From Hungatella effluvii (lineage in GTDB: Bacteria > Bacillota > Clostridia > Lachnospirales > Lachnospiraceae): 64,000 bases of DNA. Position 1 is the first letter of the stretch; each line of letters starts with the position of its first letter. The position numbers were made by a program, and so were the translations under genes. The stretch covers positions 49,883-113,882 of the forward strand of contig NZ_QJKD01000018.1 in the NCBI RefSeq assembly GCF_003201875.1. Direction: 5' to 3'. Of this stretch, positions 34,387 through 43,732 are shown one piece after another. The notes beneath the pieces were generated by a model. That model saw only the letters and a program-made list of their open reading frames with translations, searched no databases and had not been told where the DNA came from.

Positions 34387-35796
34387 CTATGGAACCATGC
34401 GCCCCTGCTCCTGATAATCCGCCAGTATCTTTTCCGCTCTTTTCTGTTCATATTCCATCAATGCCTTCCAGCTGTCCGCATACCCCTCCCAATCGTCATT
34501 CTCCAATAATTCGGCTGATTTCCTGACCATCTGCGTATATTCTTCGTGGAGATGCTGCTTTCTGATCCGGTATAATGCAAACGGATAACCCCAGACCAGG
34601 AATTCGGACAGTCTGGTATAGCACTCCCGGACCGCAGCTGACGGGCACCGTTCGACGATAAAATCCAGCGCCAGCTTAAAACACCGCTCGCTCTGATTCT
34701 CATTCAGCAGCTGTATAAATCCATGTCTCAGTTTCTCAAGATCTTCCTTCTCCACATGCTCCAGAGTATACAGGAAGACCGGACGAACCGTCAATGCCAT
34801 AAACTGAAGGCTTTCCCTGTAAAGCCGGAATCCTTCCTTCACTTCCAGACACTGAAAATCGATCTGTTCAATATCTTCGCAGACTTCCGAGACTTTTCCC
34901 TGATGTAAGCGGATAACACTCAGGCTGTCCAAAATACAGAGAGTACGGCGAAGGGTATGGTACGATACATTCAGCTGTTTTGACATAACCGGCATGGACG
35001 GAAGGGTCCCTCCCACCGGATACGTTCCTTTTATAATCTCAGTTATGATGCGCGAAGCCATGGTGTAGCACAGCTGCGGCCGCTGCCAGTATATGTTCCA
35101 GTAAAAAGGGACCTTTTCCTTACGGCCGTACTCCCCATCCATCTCTGCACAGAAGGCCAGAAGCTGGCTGATGCAGGCAGCAAAGTCACCTTCAAATGCC
35201 GCATTCATAAACTCCAGTTCCTGCTCCTTCCCGTCAGCCAGGAGTTCCCTGTCTCTTTCCTCATGCAGCCCGTGATTGGCCAGATAGGGAAATCGAATAT
35301 AGCGCAGCAGCTCCCAGTAAAAATTCAATATCAGTTTATTTCCCAGGTGTGAAAAAACCTGAATATGCATCCTGGTGGATATGGACAAATCCACATTCTT
35401 CAGCTTTGCCATGTTTTCCTTTAACCGGTCCCAGGATTCCTTGTCATAGCTTTTCTGTGTATACTCCCAGACCGGCTCAATCAGAAGTTTACCGGCCTGA
35501 CAAAAGTCTGTGATCCCGCTGCATCTTGGCATAAAATACAGCGCGGCGTTCTCTTTTATCTGGTCTGAACTGGCCTGATAGATCACCTTTGCCGTTTTTC
35601 TGGGGCTGACCTCGATATATCCGTTTTTTTCCAGCCGGGAAAGCGCAGCGCGCACGGTCCGGGGGGCCATTTGAAAACTCCCGCCAATCCTGGGAATCGC
35701 CGGTAAGTTCTCCCCATATCGGCAGGCCCCCATCAGGATTCTTGTCTCATAATAATCGTAAACCAGATTACAAGTCAAATCTGCATTTTCAACCAA
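34387..35796 (-). CDS. GntR-like regulator with two winged-helix domains
   Basis: 469 residues. The first winged helix (about 10-75) has ILMGACRYGENLPAIPRIGG then APRTVRAALSRLEKNGYIEV, and a second (about 245-310) has IIKGTYPVGGTLPSMPVMSK then SYHTLRRTLCILDSLSVIRL. Both follow the GntR pattern (G-x-x-LP-s, T-VR/LRR, L-G). The remaining parts are helical and unassigned; no known GntR effector domain is evident. The start is a TTG with AAGGAG eight bases upstream. Two DNA-binding domains in one chain are unusual. No adjacent target is obvious; it is monocistronic and downstream of the hybrid kinase promoter region. Confidence 0.75.
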   Translation of the reverse strand: MVENADLTCNLVYDYYETRILMGACRYGENLPAIPRIGGSFQMAPRTVRAALSRLEKNGYIEVSPRKTAKVIYQASSDQIKENAALYFMPRCSGITDFCQAGKLLIEPVWEYTQKSYDKESWDRLKENMAKLKNVDLSISTRMHIQVFSHLGNKLILNFYWELLRYIRFPYLANHGLHEERDRELLADGKEQELEFMNAAFEGDFAACISQLLAFCAEMDGEYGRKEKVPFYWNIYWQRPQLCYTMASRIITEIIKGTYPVGGTLPSMPVMSKQLNVSYHTLRRTLCILDSLSVIRLHQGKVSEVCEDIEQIDFQCLEVKEGFRLYRESLQFMALTVRPVFLYTLEHVEKEDLEKLRHGFIQLLNENQSERCFKLALDFIVERCPSAAVRECYTRLSEFLVWGYPFALYRIRKQHLHEEYTQMVRKSAELLENDDWEGYADSWKALMEYEQKRAEKILADYQEQGRMVP

Positions 35797-35891
35797 AATT
35801 CTTCTCCTTTTCCCCTGTCAAGTTCACTTCAACCATAAAATACCCGAACAATTGTACCACAGGAACGGGAAACACACAAGAAAAGGGAGTT

Positions 35892-38800
35892 TTAACGGCA
35901 TATACATTTCCGAAGCGCTGCCAGCAGGCGGTCAAAATCAATCGGTTTTGTGACGTGATCGTTCATTCCCGCGGCCATCACCTTCGAGATATCCTCTGCA
36001 AATGCATTGGCAGTCAAGGCGATGATCGGGACAGTCTTTGACTCCGGATGGCTGCTGCTGCGGATCTCACTTGCCGCCGTATATCCGTCCATCACCGGCA
36101 TCTGCAGATCCATGAGAATCGCGTCGTACGTCCCCGGTTCTGAATCGTTAAAGAGCTTCAGCGCCTCATACCCGTTCTCCGCCCTGTCCACGATAAAGCC
36201 CGCGTCCCGCAGCAGCGTCTCCGCTATTTCCATATTCAGTTCATTATCTTCCACCAGCAGAAGCCGCAGCCCCTGGAGACACGTTTCCAGCGTTCTCCCG
36301 GTATTGCCTGACAGCGCCCGCAGGACTGCCGCCTCGTCGTCTTCCCCTTCCAAAGTCCTGATGGTAAGCGTTACTATAAAGCGGCTGCCTGCGCCCTGTT
36401 TGCTTTCCACCCGGATACTTCCCTGCATGGCCGCCACGATACCGTGAGAGATGGACATACCAAGGCCGGTGCCCTGAACCTTTCTCACATGGCAGTTCTC
36501 CTCCCGGGCAAACGGAACAAATATATGATCCAGGAACTCCTCGCTGATGCCGATCCCATTATCCTCAACCGTAAATACAAAGCATCCCATCCCTGGAATT
36601 CCCGACATCATCTCCTTGGAAGTGACGGTGATTGTACCTCCGTGGGGAGTATATTTGATGGCATTGTTGATGAGATTAATCAGGACCTGGCGGATCTTGC
36701 CGGCATCTCCCAGGAGATTGTCATGGATAATATCGTCTGTCAGGAAATGCAGCGTCTGTCCTTTTTCCATCGATTCATTATAGACGATGCTGCCGATCTC
36801 GTGGAACAGGCCTTTTAGAGAAAACGGCGCTTCGGTCAGCGTGATCTGCCCTCTCTCGATCTTTGACATATCCAGGACCTCGTTAATCAGATGCAGCAGA
36901 TGGCTGCTGGAAAGACTGATTTTCTGAAGACAGTCCTTCACGCGTTCTTTATTATCCGCCTGTCCCATGGCGATCGCCGTCATTCCGATTATGGCGTTCA
37001 TCGGTGTCCGGATATCATGAGACATCTGCGCCATGAAATTACTCTTGGCCTCGTTGGCGTTCCTGGCTGCCTCATAAGCTGCAAACAGCGCCTGCTGGCT
37101 CCTCGCCTCCTGCTCCTTTTCCTTCTCAACATTGTGAGAGGCTAAAATAATCTTGATCGGAGCCCCGTTCCTGCTCTCTGCCAGGATGATGTGAATCCGC
37201 ATCCAGCCATAGTAACCGCTGTAATCCCTGCGATACTCCAAATCATAGATCGTTTCGCCTTCCTGCACCCGTTTCTTAATCGCCCCCAAACACATTTCCT
37301 GCTTAAAACGTTCCTTGTCCTCCTCATGAATCAGATGTTCATGGTAGATTTCAAACAGTGCCCCATACTCATCTGAATGGTTCAGCCGCTCTGCAACATC
37401 CTCCCGGATGACGAAGGTCTGGAAGGTCTCTTCCACCAGGTCCACGTAAAAAACAGAGTGGTAGAAAGCGGAAAGCCCCTTAATAATATTCTGAGATTCG
37501 AAATACAGTTTCTTTTGCTGCTCTTCCTTTAACTCTGCCAGCTTCTGCTCGTTGATATCCATGTTGGCAAAAATCACCCTGGTAATGACGCCCTCCTGAA
37601 TTTCCGCAATGCTGAACCGGGCGCGGACCCAGCGGATACAATCCGGATAGAGTCTTCGGAAATCGACTTCGTAGACTGGCTGCTCCGCGGACAGGGTCTG
37701 ACACAGGAAATCAAGACTCGCGGCTCTGCGCATTTTCTCCTGATCTTCCGGGTAAACGTAGTGTTTCACAAACTTCTCATAATAGACATCTAGCGCCCCT
37801 TTGGGGAACTCTCTGTTTTTTTGAATGAAGTCCTCCTGCCAGATCGCCTCCTCCGTGTTGTTCACATAGTCGAACAGGTAGATGGAATAGTAACACTCGC
37901 ACAGATTGGCCAGGATTGCTTCCCGTCTCTGAATCTCATACTTATCATCCACATTTCTCACGGTCAGAAGAATCCTGTCTTCATAATTCTGACTGATGAG
38001 GGCGGAATAATAGCTGTAGGCATGCAGTCTGCCCTCCTGATCGTACATGTGCAGCGTACCATCCCTGTATTCACCGGCGCCATAATTTTCCGCATCAAAA
38101 ATGTGTTCAAACTCCCTCCAGTCTTCCTCCGGCATATTTTTTACAGCCTGCTCCCGGAAATCCTGATACCGTCCCCGTCTGGAAAGCTTTAACAGTTCTC
38201 CCGAATAGTAAATGCAGTTATACTCCGCATTTTCGCAGTCCACACTGATGAGCAGAGTATAAATCTGAGACACCGCAACCTGTGCGCTGGCCTGATCGAT
38301 CCGTGTTTCCATCTCGCCATCCTGCTCTTCCATGGCTGCGATAACCCAGGGATATTCCTCGGAGTACTGCTTTAGGGGAACCACCTTGATTCTCCGCCAC
38401 CTTTTTTCCTTCGTCCTGTAAATCGCTTCCACGCCGGAACTGTCCGCATGAAATCTTTTTCGGATATACTCGGGATTGACGGCGTTCAGAAACAGTTCAC
38501 GGTTTTGCCGTACGATCTCACGTTCCGCATAGTTACGGAAAAATGTCTCAAAATCCGCCGCCCCTTCGCCAAACGTTTCCAGCTGCTCTGTGGCTTTTAT
38601 GATTCTGTATTCACCGGTATGGAGGTTACAGAGGATGATCCCCTTAAAATTCTCATTCAGTTTCTCCAATATGGTATCATACTCCTGCCTCAGCATAACC
38701 GTGTTGGTAATATTCTGGTGGTATCCCAGCAGACAAGTGCCTTCTTTATAGTTCTTATCTCTGATCCCGCCGCAGCGCACATAAATCTGCCCCCATAACG

Positions 38801-39080
38801 GGTGGTGCCACGGATACTCCACCTCGGCCCTCTCATCGGCACGCATCCGACGGACCACATCCTGGACCATGGGATAGTAATCCGCATCGATCCGGTCATA
38901 CCAGCCCCGGTAACACTCCTCTGGAGACGGCTCGCCGGTAAAGCCAAGAAGCTCCAGCATGGCCTTATCCGCGTACATTCTCGGTTCTCGTCCCTCTTCC
39001 AACTCTATCGCCCACAGACCGGTCTGAGCCTCATGCAGTATATCCTGAATCTTCTCTATATCCCTAAAGTGTTCCGCCAT
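35892..39080 (-). CDS. PAS-domain hybrid histidine kinase
   Basis: 1062 residues, no membrane segments seen. Several PAS-like domains fill residues 1-660, with segments such as TGLWAIELEEGREPRMYADK and YYGWMRIHIILAESRNGAPI. HisKA follows with FMAQMSHDIRTPMNAIIGMT (His near 690), HATPase with LINNAIKYTPHGG, EDNGIGISEEFLDHIF and GTGLGMSISHGIV, and a C-terminal receiver with LLVEDNELNMEIAETLL, DAILMDLQMPVMDGYTA and VTKP. It resembles the C-terminal half of the 4892-8737 kinase but lacks a GGDEF domain. Its downstream response partner is not visible; hybrid kinases of this type may work alone or with an Hpt protein. Confidence 0.9.
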   Translation of the reverse strand: MAEHFRDIEKIQDILHEAQTGLWAIELEEGREPRMYADKAMLELLGFTGEPSPEECYRGWYDRIDADYYPMVQDVVRRMRADERAEVEYPWHHPLWGQIYVRCGGIRDKNYKEGTCLLGYHQNITNTVMLRQEYDTILEKLNENFKGIILCNLHTGEYRIIKATEQLETFGEGAADFETFFRNYAEREIVRQNRELFLNAVNPEYIRKRFHADSSGVEAIYRTKEKRWRRIKVVPLKQYSEEYPWVIAAMEEQDGEMETRIDQASAQVAVSQIYTLLISVDCENAEYNCIYYSGELLKLSRRGRYQDFREQAVKNMPEEDWREFEHIFDAENYGAGEYRDGTLHMYDQEGRLHAYSYYSALISQNYEDRILLTVRNVDDKYEIQRREAILANLCECYYSIYLFDYVNNTEEAIWQEDFIQKNREFPKGALDVYYEKFVKHYVYPEDQEKMRRAASLDFLCQTLSAEQPVYEVDFRRLYPDCIRWVRARFSIAEIQEGVITRVIFANMDINEQKLAELKEEQQKKLYFESQNIIKGLSAFYHSVFYVDLVEETFQTFVIREDVAERLNHSDEYGALFEIYHEHLIHEEDKERFKQEMCLGAIKKRVQEGETIYDLEYRRDYSGYYGWMRIHIILAESRNGAPIKIILASHNVEKEKEQEARSQQALFAAYEAARNANEAKSNFMAQMSHDIRTPMNAIIGMTAIAMGQADNKERVKDCLQKISLSSSHLLHLINEVLDMSKIERGQITLTEAPFSLKGLFHEIGSIVYNESMEKGQTLHFLTDDIIHDNLLGDAGKIRQVLINLINNAIKYTPHGGTITVTSKEMMSGIPGMGCFVFTVEDNGIGISEEFLDHIFVPFAREENCHVRKVQGTGLGMSISHGIVAAMQGSIRVESKQGAGSRFIVTLTIRTLEGEDDEAAVLRALSGNTGRTLETCLQGLRLLLVEDNELNMEIAETLLRDAGFIVDRAENGYEALKLFNDSEPGTYDAILMDLQMPVMDGYTAASEIRSSSHPESKTVPIIALTANAFAEDISKVMAAGMNDHVTKPIDFDRLLAALRKCICR

Positions 39081-39230
39081 TCGCCTTATCCCCCAGCTTC
39101 AAATAGTAACCCGGCGATTCTCTCACCAAATTCCGGTCCCCCGGTCTTTCCACATACTGTACTCCATTTTATCAGATTCAGCCCTGTATTACAACTCTAT
39201 TACACTTGCTGGTTGTATGAAAAAAGAGTC

Positions 39231-39263
39231 ACAAAAAGCAGCCCGTTTTATCGCCGGACTGCT
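39231..39263 (-). terminator. intrinsic terminator of the metal ATPase operon
   Basis: On the - strand AGCAGTCCG pairs with CGGGCTGCT (one mismatch) around a 9-base loop, followed by TTTTTG. It lies just after the ATPase stop at 39276. Confidence 0.7.
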
Positions 39264-39275
39264 CGTTTGTAATTT

Positions 39276-41171
39276 TTATACCTCTGCTGTTTTCTGAAAC
39301 GCTTTCCCATTACCGACTCTGTCGTCTTTCGTTACCTGGAGAGCCCTGACTGCATTTAAGATGGCAATGACGGAGACACCCACATCCGCAAATACCGCCG
39401 CCCACATGCTGGCAAATCCAATGGCTCCCAGGATCAGCACGATCGCCTTGACTCCCAGTGCAAAGACTATATTCTGGTGAACGATGCGCAGAGTCTTTCT
39501 GGATATTCTCATGGCCGCCGCGATCTTGGACGGCTCATCCGTCATGATGACCACATCAGCCGCTTCGATGGCTGCGTCGGAGCCGAGTCCGCCCATGGCA
39601 ATGCCGATATCGGCACGGGCCAGAACCGGAGCATCGTTGATGCCGTCGCCCACAAATGCCAGCTTTCCTTTTTCGCTGGTCTGAGACAGCAGCTGCTCCA
39701 TATGGCTTACCTTATCCGCGGGAAGCAGCTCTGTATAAACTTCATCCAGACCCAGCCGATGCGCTACATTCTCGCCCACGGCCTTTGCGTCGCCCGTCAG
39801 CATGACAGTCTTCCGGATTCCGGACTGCTTCAGTTCCCGGATTGCAAAGGCTGCATCCTCCTTCACTTCATCTTCAATCAGGATGGCTCCCCTGCTGATT
39901 CCGTCCTCTGCCACGTAGACAACCGTTCCCGTCTCACTCACCGGTTTGTATTTGATGTGATTTAGCTTCATCAGCTTGCTGTTGCCAGCCAGTACGGTCT
40001 TTCCGTCTAAGGATATGGAGATTCCATGGCCGGCAATCTCCTGAACGTCAGCCACTCTGGAGGCATTCAGTTCTTTTCCATAAGCATTTACAATGGATTT
40101 CGAGATCGGATGGTTGGAATCCTTTTCCGCGTAAGCGGCCAGCTCCAGAAGCTTCTCCTTCGTAATCTTTTCCGGAAAGCACCCGCTGACTGCAAACGAG
40201 CCCTTTGTCAGCGTACCCGTCTTATCAAAGACAACCGTCTCTGTTTTAGCAAGCGCTTCCAGGTAGTTGCTGCCTTTGATCAGAACCCCGCATTTGGAAG
40301 CGCCGCCGATTCCGCCGAAGAAGCTGAGCGGTACAGAGATAACCAGTGCACAGGGACATGAAATAACCAGGAAGGTCAGCGCCCGTTCAATCCAGACCGT
40401 AAACGGCTGTCCTGTCAGGAACGGAGGAATGACTGCAAGAAGCACCGCCGCAGCTACAACAGCCGGCGTATAGTATCTTGCAAATCTGCTAATAAATGCC
40501 TCTGATTTCGACTTCTTGCTGCTGGCATTTTCCACCAGATCGAGAATTTTGGCCACGGTGGACTCGCCGTATGGTTTCGATACCAGGATTTTTAAGGTAC
40601 CGCTCTGATTGATGCAGCCGCTTATCACATCGGCTCCCGGTTCCACCTCCCTTGGCAGGGATTCCCCGGTCAGGGCCGAGGTGTTCAGGGCTGAACGGCC
40701 TTCCAGAATGGTTCCGTCGAGCGGTACCCGCTCTCCCGGCTTTACCACGATCACTTCGCCGACAGCCACCTCATCGGGATCGACGGACACGATCCCGTCT
40801 TCTCTCACCACATTTGCGTAATCCGGCCGGATATCCATCAGCCCGGATATGGACCGGCGCGACTTGCTGACCGCGTAGGACTGAAACAGTTCACCCACCT
40901 GATAGAGCAGCATGACCGCGACGCCCTCCGCGTAATCGCCTAATAACATGGCACCCACGGTCGCCACCGTCACCAGAAAGTTCTCATCGAATACCTGGCC
41001 GTGTAAAATATTCGTAATGGCCTTCCAGATGATATCCCATCCGATCACCCCATAGCTCAGCAGGAATCCGGCCAGTTTCCCCGTTGAACTTAACGGAAGG
41101 GCCATGGTAATCAGGTATATGGCTGCTGCCGCGAGTATCCTGTATAACTGTTTTTTCTGTTTTTTTGTCAT
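39276..41171 (-). CDS. heavy-metal P1B-type ATPase (Zn/Cd/Pb class)
   Basis: 631 residues. P-type landmarks in order: TGES (actuator, SALTGESLPREV), the CPC metal motif in TM6 (ISCPCALVIS), DKTGTLTKGSF (phosphorylated Asp), the HP locus (DSNHPISKSIV), MLTGDAKAV, and GDGINDAPVLARADIGIAMG. The final membrane segments carry FADVGVSVIAILNAVRAL, where the aspartate marks the Zn2+/Cd2+/Pb2+ exporters (ZntA/CadA) rather than copper pumps. There is no N-terminal metal-binding domain; the separate HMA protein just upstream probably supplies it. Exports toxic divalent metals from the cytoplasm. Confidence 0.93.
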   Translation of the reverse strand: MTKKQKKQLYRILAAAAIYLITMALPLSSTGKLAGFLLSYGVIGWDIIWKAITNILHGQVFDENFLVTVATVGAMLLGDYAEGVAVMLLYQVGELFQSYAVSKSRRSISGLMDIRPDYANVVREDGIVSVDPDEVAVGEVIVVKPGERVPLDGTILEGRSALNTSALTGESLPREVEPGADVISGCINQSGTLKILVSKPYGESTVAKILDLVENASSKKSKSEAFISRFARYYTPAVVAAAVLLAVIPPFLTGQPFTVWIERALTFLVISCPCALVISVPLSFFGGIGGASKCGVLIKGSNYLEALAKTETVVFDKTGTLTKGSFAVSGCFPEKITKEKLLELAAYAEKDSNHPISKSIVNAYGKELNASRVADVQEIAGHGISISLDGKTVLAGNSKLMKLNHIKYKPVSETGTVVYVAEDGISRGAILIEDEVKEDAAFAIRELKQSGIRKTVMLTGDAKAVGENVAHRLGLDEVYTELLPADKVSHMEQLLSQTSEKGKLAFVGDGINDAPVLARADIGIAMGGLGSDAAIEAADVVIMTDEPSKIAAAMRISRKTLRIVHQNIVFALGVKAIVLILGAIGFASMWAAVFADVGVSVIAILNAVRALQVTKDDRVGNGKAFQKTAEV

Positions 41172-41186
41172 ATTTTTTTCCCTCTA

Positions 41187-41408
41187 TCAAATATTCTTAA
41201 CAGTTACATCCGGTTCTATTTTTTTTATCAGTTTTACGGCTTCTTCCGCAATCTCCTGGAACCGGTCATCGGCTGCTTCCAGAACCATCTTCTGGCTCAG
41301 GAAGTTGACCTCCACATTTGTAACTCCGCCTATCTTCTTAACAGCGCCCTCAATCTTCGCAGCACAGTGTGCACAGTCTAAATCTAACAGCTTAAATGTT
41401 TTCTTCAT
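41187..41408 (-). CDS. heavy-metal-associated (HMA) domain protein
   Basis: 73 residues forming a single ferredoxin-like HMA domain: FKLLDLDCAHCAAKIEGAVK with the CxxC metal site, preceded by an aspartate (DCAHC) as in zinc/cadmium-type domains, and VTNVEVNFLSQKMVLEA. Likely hands metal to the ATPase encoded 15 bases downstream, replacing that protein's missing N-terminal domain. AAAGGGGA precedes the start. Confidence 0.9.
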   Translation of the reverse strand: MKKTFKLLDLDCAHCAAKIEGAVKKIGGVTNVEVNFLSQKMVLEAADDRFQEIAEEAVKLIKKIEPDVTVKNI

Positions 41409-41436
41409 AAGGAATATCCCCTTTCGATTTTTCTTT

Positions 41437-41496
41437 CATATGAATACTTGTTCATATGTTCATTTGTATTCTATAATAAATCAATCGATTCGTCAA
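41437..41496 (-). promoter_or_regulatory. promoter and ArsR/SmtB-type operator of the metal operon
   Basis: On the - strand TTGACG (41491-41496), 17-base spacer, TAGAAT (41468-41473). Immediately downstream is a perfect 8-bp inverted repeat CATATGAA/TTCATATG with a 6-base centre (41437-41458), containing ATGAACAAGTATTCAT. That resembles SmtB/CadC operators. No ArsR-family gene is adjacent. Confidence 0.7.
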
Positions 41497-41746
41497 TGGA
41501 TAGAGCCATTTTTTGTCCGATTGGATCAAAATACTGTCTTTTTGGAGTGTACCATAATTCCACACCAAACAGAAAAGAGGGATACATATGACATTGGAAA
41601 ACGGGCAGCCTGGACAGACCCACCAGATGATGCGGTCTGATCTTCCGCTGAAGTCGGAAAAAGAATGAGGAGCTTTTTTTATTTCGAGGCAGAATATTTC
41701 TTCCAACTGTGTTACAATAGCGGTAAACAGACGAGGAGGCTTTCCG

Positions 41747-42727
41747 ATGGATGAACTCACAAAACCACGCTATCACATCTATTATAATCAAAAGCCGCTG
41801 ACCCCACAGGTTTTCTCCGATCTCCATGTCCAGTACCAGTATGGGAACCGCGAAAATCCCGGAAGTATGGATGTATTTACCATATTTCCGGGAATCGAAC
41901 TGATCTATAATGATTTTTCTATGGTTTACTGCGATTGCAGCCTGAGGACAGAAAGCGAACTGCTTGAGATAAATTACTGCTGCCAGGGCCGCGAAGAATG
42001 CCAGTGGCTCTGCGGCGATTACCTTTACCTGGGTGAGGGCGATTTATGCATTACCCGCATGGAAAATGGCACTCCCGGCCTCTACTTTCCCACGGGCCGT
42101 TACTTAGGGATCACGATTGTGCTGGATCTGGGGATTCTAAAAGACCATATGCCCCCGCTTCTGGACAATGAAAAACTGCGGCTGCAGGAATTCGGCGACA
42201 GATTCTGCCCCGGCAGTCACTTCCTTGCAATCCGTGCCAACCGGCAGATCGATCATATATTTGGCGAACTATATCAGATTCCTCAGGAGTTCCGCCATGA
42301 TTATTATAAGATCAAGGTCCTGGAACTCCTCCTGTTCCTGAGCATGATCGATCCGGAACAGGAACGCGCCCTGGATCGTGTCACCAAGAATCAGATCGAC
42401 ATTATCCGGCAGGTACAGCGCCGGATCACGCAGAATCTCCAGGAAAATATCACGATCGATCAGCTGGCAAAGGAATTCTGCATCAGCCCAACCTCCTTAA
42501 AGAGCAACTTCAAGCAGGTCTACAGTACGACCATCAAGGACTACTTAAGAAGAGAGCGCATGGAGCGGGCCTCCGCCCTGCTTCTGACCACCGGCAGCAC
42601 CGTGGCCGATATCGCGGCTTCCCTGGGCTATACGAATCAGAGTAAGTTTTCCGCCGCATTCAAGGCAGTCCATGGGCTGAACCCGGTGGAGTATCGCAGG
42701 AAGTGCCGGCATGAGCGGAAGGATTGA
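41747..42727 (+). CDS. AraC-family transcriptional regulator
   Basis: 326 residues. The C-terminal 100 residues hold the paired helix-turn-helix: ITIDQLAKEFCISPTSLKSN and STVADIAASLGYTNQSKFSA followed by GLNPVEYRRK. The N-terminal 200 residues have ELLEINYCCQGREECQWLCG, a pattern common in a clostridial AraC group whose ligands are unknown. GAGGAGG precedes the ATG. It is divergent from the metal ATPase operon but probably unrelated to it, since the ArsR-type operator there belongs to a different family. It ends 19 bases from the convergent AraC/GyrI gene. Confidence 0.88.
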   Translation: MDELTKPRYHIYYNQKPLTPQVFSDLHVQYQYGNRENPGSMDVFTIFPGIELIYNDFSMVYCDCSLRTESELLEINYCCQGREECQWLCGDYLYLGEGDLCITRMENGTPGLYFPTGRYLGITIVLDLGILKDHMPPLLDNEKLRLQEFGDRFCPGSHFLAIRANRQIDHIFGELYQIPQEFRHDYYKIKVLELLLFLSMIDPEQERALDRVTKNQIDIIRQVQRRITQNLQENITIDQLAKEFCISPTSLKSNFKQVYSTTIKDYLRRERMERASALLLTTGSTVADIAASLGYTNQSKFSAAFKAVHGLNPVEYRRKCRHERKD

Positions 42728-42746
42728 TTTTCATTGCAGCTGTTTT

Positions 42747-43622
42747 TCACTCTTTTTTCACTGCAATCCAGACCTCCTGCCGCCCTTCCTGCATGTAACA
42801 CTCCATAATCGGCAGATCCTCCAGCTGATACCCTGAATTTGGCAGCCACTCGGTATAAAACTGCCGATATATATTCTGCACCGCATCCGGAAGCCTGCCA
42901 TTGGCCTCAAGTACTGCCCATGTCGCGGATTTTACCTGAATTTCATCCATGCCTCCTGGCGCAGGAACATGTATACAGCCTTCAACCTCCACTTGGTTCG
43001 TCACACCTATGATATAATCCATCTCTTCAGAATTCTCCTGCTGCCCGCCAATTGACATTCCGATAAAGCCAGCGGGTCTGTAATCCGTCTTCCTGAAAAG
43101 ATCCGTCAGCAGGTTCATCGTTCCATCTTTCCAGGCAGTATCCCACATTTGCGGGATTTGCCCGAAAGCCTGATCCGTTTTTATCCGCCTCCTGATTCCC
43201 GCGACTTTAAAGGCCGGCCACTGTTCTATCTGATAGCTCATGTGATGTTCTCCTCTCATTGTTATTTGAACGGAGAGTTTTGGACAGGACTTCAGCCTGA
43301 CGGGCTCATGTCTGACTTTTGATGGCAAAATTCCGTGAAAGTTCTTAAACGCACGGGTAAAGGAATCCTGAGATTCATATCCATACTTCACCGCAATATC
43401 AATTATTCTATCGCTGGTATTTAAAATATCAAATGCAGCCAGAGTAAGCCTCCTGCTTCGGATATATTCTGACAGCGATTTATCAGTTATATAGGAAAAT
43501 ACCCGTTGAAAGTTGTACACTGAACAGCCTGCAATTTTAGCTATCTTCTGATAGGAAATAGTTCCGTCCAGGTTTTCTTCGATATAGTCTATCGCTTTAT
43601 TTAAATATTGTATCCAGTCCAT
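42747..43622 (-). CDS. AraC-family regulator with GyrI-like effector domain
   Basis: 291 residues, the Rob/BmrR-like arrangement. N-terminal AraC DNA-binding domain (ISYQKIAKIAGCSVYNFQRV; IIDIAVKYGYESQDSFTRAF; GILPSKVR), then a GyrI/effector domain from about 125 (IEQWPAFKVAGIRRRIKTD through WAVLEANGRLPDAVQNIYRQ, EWLPNSGYQLEDLPIMECYM), ending ECYMQEGRQEVWIAVKKE. Such proteins bind hydrophobic drugs and activate efflux or stress genes. The start has GGAGGTGAGAAG. Monocistronic, with no obvious target next to it. Confidence 0.9.
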   Translation of the reverse strand: MDWIQYLNKAIDYIEENLDGTISYQKIAKIAGCSVYNFQRVFSYITDKSLSEYIRSRRLTLAAFDILNTSDRIIDIAVKYGYESQDSFTRAFKNFHGILPSKVRHEPVRLKSCPKLSVQITMRGEHHMSYQIEQWPAFKVAGIRRRIKTDQAFGQIPQMWDTAWKDGTMNLLTDLFRKTDYRPAGFIGMSIGGQQENSEEMDYIIGVTNQVEVEGCIHVPAPGGMDEIQVKSATWAVLEANGRLPDAVQNIYRQFYTEWLPNSGYQLEDLPIMECYMQEGRQEVWIAVKKE

Positions 43623-43732
43623 CTTCTCACCTCCATCACATCATTATAAAGGTTCTGCCAGACAGTCTACCGACAGTTTCTGCCGTATAAAGGCGGAATC
43701 CCGGAGAATTTATCCTTCCTGCTATTTTACCA

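Noticed and set aside
41471..41827. - strand ORFs upstream of the 41747 AraC gene
   Set aside because: They run through the AraC start and the metal-operon promoter, have no ribosome sites and no recognisable protein.
42734..42769. Hairpin between the convergent AraC genes (ATTGCAG / CTGCAAT)
   Set aside because: One arm lies in coding sequence and the stem is only 7 bp; too weak to call a terminator.
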